In this document: in pieces, positions 6,430 to 9,671 of the stretch
How the letters are laid out: each line of letters starts with the position of its first letter
Numbering within the stretch: position 1 is the stretch's first letter
DNA from: Actinomycetota bacterium
GTDB taxonomy: Bacteria; Actinomycetota; UBA4738; G016210805
Direction: 5' to 3'
DNA length: 9,671 nucleotides
Assembly (NCBI GenBank): GCA_016210805.1
Contig: JACQTL010000303.1
Location: 1 to 9,671 of the forward strand
Notes under the pieces: model-generated
What the model was told of the DNA's origin: nothing
What the model saw: only the letters and a program-made list of their open reading frames with translations
Database searches by the model: none
Made by a program: the position numbers and the translations under genes

Positions 6430-6683
6430 CGCCGACCGCCGGACACCGGGGGCAGGAGGGCCACCTCGTCCTCCGGGGACAGGACCCTGCCCGGCTCGGC
6501 GCGCTCCCCGTTCACCACCGCCGAGCCGGCCCGGGCCACCTTGGAGAACCGCTCGCCGTACCGCTCCGCCAGGGCGTCGACGACCGACCGGACCGTGGGA
6601 GATCCCCCGCCGGCCTCGGCGACCTCGACGACCGGCGCGCCGGCCATCTCCCGCAGCGCGGCGAAGAGCCTCACGCGGACCAC
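6426..6683 (-). CDS. MoaD/ThiS-family ubiquitin-like sulfur-carrier protein
   Basis: 85 residues with a beta-grasp fold pattern: VRVRLFAALREMAG (2-15), a long central helix VRSVVDALAERYG (31-43), then SAVVNGERA and PEDEVALLPPVSGG (70-83). The C-terminal Gly82-Gly83 is the part adenylated and thiocarboxylated in MoaD, ThiS and CysO, to donate sulfur for molybdopterin, thiazole or cysteine synthesis. Two arginines follow the Gly-Gly, which is unusual. GTG 6683 is preferred because AGGGAG lies five bases upstream (6694-6689); GTG 6674, overlapping the hydrolase stop, is an alternative giving 82 residues. The gene overlaps the upstream hydrolase by 13 bases and the lipid kinase by 4. The same frame is open to 7463, but that extension is antisense-like noise within the hydrolase gene. 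No E1-like MoeB/ThiF partner is in the window, so the pathway is undecided. Confidence 0.85.
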   Translation of the reverse strand: MVRVRLFAALREMAGAPVVEVAEAGGGSPTVRSVVDALAERYGERFSKVARAGSAVVNGERAEPGRVLSPEDEVALLPPVSGGRR

Positions 6684-7453
6684 GCGGTCTCCCTCATGGA
6701 CTCGATCTCCCGGGAAAGGCGGTCCGCGAACTCCCGGGTGAAGCCGTCCTCCCCGTGCCCGAACCGCGACGCGAGGAGCAGGCGCTTCGGCTCGCCGGCC
6801 CGACGGTACAGCCGCCAGGCCTCGCCCTCGTCGAAGTAGTGGTCGTCGCGGCCGTGGACGATGACGAGGGGGATGGGGGCGATCTTGGCCACGACGTCCT
6901 CCGGCGACTCGGGCTCCTCCCACAGGCGCGAGAGCCGGACCCCGACCGTCCGCATCAGCCCCCGGCCCCACCGGGTCGACGTGAGCCGGGTCATCCTCCG
7001 GACGGCCTCGGTCCCGTGGCCCACCCACCGGGCCGGCGTGGAGACGGCGACCACCGCGTCGACCCCCCCGATCAGCGCGGCGTGGCGGATCACGGCGATC
7101 CCTCCCATGGAGGCCCCCACCGTGACCACCCGGCCGTGGCCGTCGGCGCGAGCCAGGGACACCACCGCCGCGACGTCGTCGATCTCCCGGCCCCCGAAGG
7201 AGCATCTCCCGGAGCTCTCCCCGTGTCCCCGGAGGTCGAACGCGTAGACCGTGAACCGCTCGCCGAGCATCTCTGCCAGCCGGGCCACCCGGGGCTTGCG
7301 GTGCCACCCCATGAAGCCGTGGCACAGGACCACGGCCGTGTCGCCCGTCCCGAGGCGCGCTCCGACCAGCCGCACGCCGTCCGAGGTGGTCACGGCGAGG
7401 GGCCCCACAGGCACGCCGAAGCGATGGGACCACGCCCGGAGCAGCGAGATCAT
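6671..7453 (-). CDS. Alpha/beta-fold hydrolase (serine hydrolase)
   Basis: 260 residues with a full alpha/beta-hydrolase signature: oxyanion segment VVLCHGFMGW (41-50), FDLRGHGESSG (72-82), nucleophile elbow VGASMGGIAV (112-121, Ser115), acid in HGRDDHYF (200-207, Asp204) and the catalytic histidine in FGHGED (His233). There is no signal peptide or lipobox, so it is cytoplasmic or loosely membrane-bound. It resembles the lysophospholipase/esterase-like group, but the substrate cannot be read from sequence. ATG 7453 starts the gene 69 bases from the divergent regulator; no good ribosome-binding site precedes it. It is first in a tightly overlapped unit with the MoaD-like protein, lipid kinase and DUF2993 genes, so a role in lipid turnover is plausible but inferred. 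Confidence 0.9.
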   Translation of the reverse strand: MISLLRAWSHRFGVPVGPLAVTTSDGVRLVGARLGTGDTAVVLCHGFMGWHRKPRVARLAEMLGERFTVYAFDLRGHGESSGRCSFGGREIDDVAAVVSLARADGHGRVVTVGASMGGIAVIRHAALIGGVDAVVAVSTPARWVGHGTEAVRRMTRLTSTRWGRGLMRTVGVRLSRLWEEPESPEDVVAKIAPIPLVIVHGRDDHYFDEGEAWRLYRRAGEPKRLLLASRFGHGEDGFTREFADRLSREIESMRETAWSA

Positions 7454-7463
7454 CGGTTGCCAA

Positions 7464-7485
7464 GGGTACCGGAAACGGTGTATCC
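7464..7485. promoter_or_regulatory. Imperfect dyad in the hydrolase/glnR divergent spacer
   Basis: gggtaccggaaacggtgtat with flanking cc forms an imperfect inverted repeat. The core accg-gaaa-cggt (7468-7479) is a perfect 4-base-pair stem with a GAAA loop, flanked by ggg/ta and ta/tcc. It occupies most of the 69-base divergent spacer and could be an operator for the regulator or its neighbours. It contains one gaaac half-element as seen in GlnR boxes but not the full spaced consensus. Confidence 0.33.
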
Positions 7486-7522
7486 GGCCGGCCGGGGGTC
7501 TGCTACCGTGCCGCGGAAGGCC

Positions 7523-8182
7523 ATGGCCAGGCTCGTGATGCTCTCGGACCGGCTCCCGGCCCGGGCGCTCCCCGCCCTAGAGGCCCTAGACGTGGACCTC
7601 AAGGTCGAGCCCCTGTCGGCGAGCTCCCTCGTGCACCTCCCCGACCTCGCGCCGGAGGGGGTGGTCGTGGACGCCTGCGAGAACCCCCCTCACGCCTTCG
7701 CCATACTCCAGGCCCTGGCCGGGGCCGACACGGGCGTGCCGGTGATCGTGGTGGTGGACCGGGAGCACCTCGAGCGGCACCCCTGGCACGAGGCCGCCGA
7801 CGAGCTCGTCTTCCCCGGCGCACCCCCGGCGGAGCTCCGCGTGCGCCTGGCGATGCTCCACCGGCGCTTCGCGGGCGGGGGGGAAGAGGTCGTGCGCCTC
7901 GGTCCGGTGACCCTCTCGGTCGACAGCTACCAGGTCCTCGTGGACGGCCGGCTCCTCGACCTCACCTACAAGGAGTTCGAGCTCCTCCGGTTCCTGGCCT
8001 CCCGTCCCGGTCGGGTGTTCACCAGGGCCGCCCTCCTCCGCGAGGTGTGGGGGTACGACTTCTACGGCGGGACCCGCACGGTCGACGTCCACGTCCGCCG
8101 GCTCCGGGCCAAGCTGGGCCCGGGAGGCGAGCACCTGATCGAGACGGTCCGCGGGGTGGGGTACAGGGCCGCCGACCTCTGA
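7523..8182 (+). CDS. glnR: GlnR-like atypical OmpR-family response regulator
   Basis: 219 residues: a receiver-like domain (1 to about 115) and an OmpR/PhoB winged-helix domain (about 124-216). The DNA-binding half (LTYKEFELLRFLASRPGRVF at 147-166, REVWGYDFYGGTRTVDVHVR at 173-192, then RLRAKLGP) closely follows actinobacterial GlnR as I recall it. The receiver start (MARLVMLSDRLPARALPALE) also resembles GlnR. The receiver lacks the acidic pair of a normal phosphorylation pocket and the conserved Lys (FPGAPPAEL replaces the usual KPF), but keeps an aspartate at 50 (VVVDACEN). GlnR proteins dimerise without phosphorylation and control nitrogen uptake and assimilation genes. ATG 7523 matches the family N-terminus; an in-frame GTG at 7508 would add five residues. 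It is divergent from the hydrolase unit and convergent with a sensor kinase 30 bases away. True orthology and regulon are unproven. Confidence 0.82.
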   Translation: MARLVMLSDRLPARALPALEALDVDLKVEPLSASSLVHLPDLAPEGVVVDACENPPHAFAILQALAGADTGVPVIVVVDREHLERHPWHEAADELVFPGAPPAELRVRLAMLHRRFAGGGEEVVRLGPVTLSVDSYQVLVDGRLLDLTYKEFELLRFLASRPGRVFTRAALLREVWGYDFYGGTRTVDVHVRRLRAKLGPGGEHLIETVRGVGYRAADL

Positions 8183-8184
8183 GC

Positions 8185-8204
8185 GGCCCGTGGAGGTCGG
8201 GGCC
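8185..8204. terminator. Short hairpin between convergent regulator and kinase genes
   Basis: ggccc (8185-8189) pairs with gggcc (8200-8204) across a 10-base loop, inside the 30-base gap between the two convergent stop codons. The stem is short and has no T-run. Position is the main argument for a bidirectional terminator. Confidence 0.28.
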
Positions 8205-8212
8205 TTCCCGCT

Positions 8213-9671
8213 TCAGTCGGCGACGCCGGACAGGACCGCCTCGGCGGTGGGGACCTCCTCGGCGGTTGGGACCGACTCCTCGACCGGCGCCGGGTCGCGG
8301 CGGGTCCGGGCGAGCGGGAGGCTGAACGAGAACGTCGATCCGGCCCCGGGCGAGGACCGCACCCATATCAGCCCGCCCATGGCCTGCACCAGCTGGCGGG
8401 CGATGTAGAGGCCCAGCCCGGTCCCGCCGGCCGTCCGGGTGGTCCCGTTGTCGATCCGGTGGAACCGGTCGAAGACCCGCTCGCGCTCGGAGGCGGGGAT
8501 CCCCGGGCCGTGATCCCGCACCCACGCGACGGCTCTCTCGCGCTCCCGGACCAGGCCTACCTCGATCGTGGAGCCCGGAGGCGAGTACTTAACGGCGTTC
8601 GACAGGAGGTTCGCCAGCACCTGGGACACGCGGATCGGGTCGGCGGTGGCCAGCGTGGCCGGCTCCACCCTCCCCGTGATGGTCCGGTCGGGATGGTCCT
8701 CCGAGCACATCTGGACCTCCTCGGCGACCAGCGCCGAAAGGTCGACCGTCTCGGGCCGGACCTGGAGGCTCCCCGACTGGATCTGGGTGGTGTCGAGCAG
8801 CTCGCCGATCAGCCGCTCCAGGCGGGTGGTCTGTCGGAGCATGATCTCGTAGTACTCGTGCAGCTCGGCCTCGGGGGCGACCAGGCGCCGCCGGACCAGC
8901 GCCGAGAGGAAGCCCTTGAGGGGCGTGAGCGGCGTCCGGAGCTCGTGGGACACGGTGGAGACGAACTCCGCCTGGAGCCGCTCGGTGGCGAGCTGCGCCG
9001 TGACGTCCCGGGCCACGACCACGTACCCCCGCCGGCCCCCCGCGACGGCCGGCACGGGGTTCACCGTGTACCGCATCCAGCGCTCGGCGCCCGGCTTGGT
9101 GCGGATCAGCCCGTCCCGGGTGGAGCCCTGCTCGGACTGCACCAGGTCGAGGGGCCGCCCGATCAGCGCCTCGAGGTCCCGCCCGATGGCCTCGTCCGCG
9201 GCGAACCCGGTGATCCGTTCCATGGCCGGGTTCCACGTCGCGACCAGGCCGTCCATCCCCACGGTGAAGATGCCGTCCGAGGTGTTGGCGATGATGTCGG
9301 CGAGCTCGCCGCGCTGCGCCTCCAGCTCGTCGGTGGCCTTCTTCAGCGAGTGGGTCCGGGTCATCATCTGGCGGGCGAACACGAGCGGCGCGATGAACAC
9401 CACGATGGACAGCACGCCCTCGTGGACGAAGAAGGTCGCTATGACCACCCCGAAGAGCGCCAGCCCCATGTACGAGAGGACCAGCTCTCCGAGGATCCCG
9501 CGGTGCATCTCCCGGATCACCCCGCGGGTGGGCTCGGGCGAGGCCAGCCGCACGAACCAGGCGACGAGGACGACGTTCACCGAGTAGCCCACGACCGTGG
9601 CCAGGGCCACGGCCGCCGTCTTCACGTACCAGCTCGCGTCGATGTCGGCGAGCGCGTGGAAGATCCAGCCC
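8213..9671 (-). CDS. Membrane-bound PAS-domain sensor histidine kinase (N-terminus cut by window edge)
   Basis: The frame is open to the right edge (GTG 9625 is only an internal codon; Trp-Ile-Phe-His precedes it), so the N-terminus is missing. Positions below count from GTG 9625. Three hydrophobic spans are visible at about 4-27, 46-67 and 70-86, then a charged helical linker (91-112). A PAS domain follows (113-212: NTSDGIFTVGMDGLVATWNP, ending in VVVARDVTAQ). HisKA has the phospho-acceptor His227 (FVSTVSHELRTPLTPLKGF). The ATPase domain has the N box LANLLSNAVKYS, G1 DHGPGIP (371-377), FDRFHRIDNG and G2 GGTGLGLYIARQL. All catalytic motifs are intact. The last 30 residues form an acidic tail with a short tandem repeat. 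No receiver domain is fused. It is convergent with the GlnR-like gene, so a functional pair is possible but not implied by operon structure. The signal and the true partner are unknown. Confidence 0.92.
   Translation of the reverse strand, partial: GWIFHALADIDASWYVKTAAVALATVVGYSVNVVLVAWFVRLASPEPTRGVIREMHRGILGELVLSYMGLALFGVVIATFFVHEGVLSIVVFIAPLVFARQMMTRTHSLKKATDELEAQRGELADIIANTSDGIFTVGMDGLVATWNPAMERITGFAADEAIGRDLEALIGRPLDLVQSEQGSTRDGLIRTKPGAERWMRYTVNPVPAVAGGRRGYVVVARDVTAQLATERLQAEFVSTVSHELRTPLTPLKGFLSALVRRRLVAPEAELHEYYEIMLRQTTRLERLIGELLDTTQIQSGSLQVRPETVDLSALVAEEVQMCSEDHPDRTITGRVEPATLATADPIRVSQVLANLLSNAVKYSPPGSTIEVGLVRERERAVAWVRDHGPGIPASERERVFDRFHRIDNGTTRTAGGTGLGLYIARQLVQAMGGLIWVRSSPGAGSTFSFSLPLARTRRDPAPVEESVPTAEEVPTAEAVLSGVAD
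8235..8270. repeat. Two-copy 18-base tandem repeat in the kinase C-terminus
   Basis: accgcctcggcggtgggg (8235-8252) is followed directly by acctcctcggcggttggg (8253-8270), 16 of 18 identical. A degraded third unit may start at 8271. In frame it encodes VPTAEE/VPTAEA in the acidic tail of the histidine kinase, outside the catalytic domain. Confidence 0.7.

Noticed and set aside
5062..6741. Plus-strand open frame of about 559 codons
   Set aside because: Antisense to DUF2993, the lipid kinase and the MoaD-like gene; low-complexity translation.
6684..7463. N-terminal fusion to the MoaD-like protein
   Set aside because: Out-of-frame reading of the hydrolase gene. A ribosome-binding site and the family start at GTG 6683 define the real gene.
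5948..7522. Long in-frame extension upstream of the GlnR-like gene
   Set aside because: It runs antisense through the lipid kinase, MoaD-like and hydrolase genes. Family-like sequence begins only at ATG 7523.
7454..7522. Full GlnR-box consensus (gTnAC-n6-GaAAC)
   Set aside because: gaaac is present at 7472-7476, but the base pattern six bases away does not fit.
1..9671. CRISPR array, tRNA, rRNA, insertion sequence or phage attachment site
   Set aside because: No spaced direct repeats, cloverleaf sequence, transposase motif or terminal inverted repeats were seen on either strand.

Overview
The window is GC-rich, roughly 70% by eye and higher in the metabolic genes. It carries nine complete protein genes and one partial gene at each end, packed densely on both strands. 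Several features point to an actinomycete (Actinomycetota), probably an uncultured lineage: a GlnR-like orphan regulator, a DUF2993/LmeA-type secreted protein, a SigE-family ECF sigma factor, an iron-sulfur APS reductase, and GTG starts with GTGA stop/start overlaps. I cannot place it below phylum. I see no CRISPR array, tRNA, rRNA, transposase or attachment site.

Layout, left to right. (1) 1-1146, plus strand: the 3' end of a RimJ/RimL-type acetyltransferase and a UlaG-like metallo-beta-lactamase-fold hydrolase. (2) 1240-2555, minus strand: an ECF sigma factor gene overlapped by a gene for a single-span membrane protein, probably its partner or anti-sigma. This cassette is visibly less GC-rich than its surroundings. 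(3) 2767-4843: a divergent sulfate-assimilation pair, single-chain ATP sulfurylase (sat, minus) and APS reductase (cysH, plus), sharing a 142-base control region. (4) 4818-7453, minus strand: a four-gene unit transcribed in the order alpha/beta hydrolase, MoaD-like sulfur carrier, diacylglycerol-kinase-type lipid kinase, DUF2993 protein. (5) 7523-8182, plus strand: the GlnR-like regulator, divergent from that unit. (6) 8213 to the right edge, minus strand: a membrane PAS histidine kinase, convergent with the regulator and cut by the window.

How they work together. sat makes APS from sulfate and ATP, and cysH reduces APS to sulfite. The cysteine pattern of CysH marks the APS-using type, so no APS kinase is needed, and none is present here. 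From memory, a DUF2993 gene lies next to glnR in mycobacteria (Rv0817c and Rv0818), with sulfur genes close by. The grouping of sulfur genes, DUF2993, MoaD-like protein and GlnR-like regulator here may therefore be an old actinobacterial neighbourhood, extended with a lipid kinase and a hydrolase.

I do not see a clearly new defence or mobile system. The best leads are: the GlnR-like regulator with a degenerate receiver beside a sensor kinase; the MoaD-like protein with two arginines after its Gly-Gly; dyad symmetries in the two divergent control regions; and the lower-GC sigma/membrane-protein cassette.
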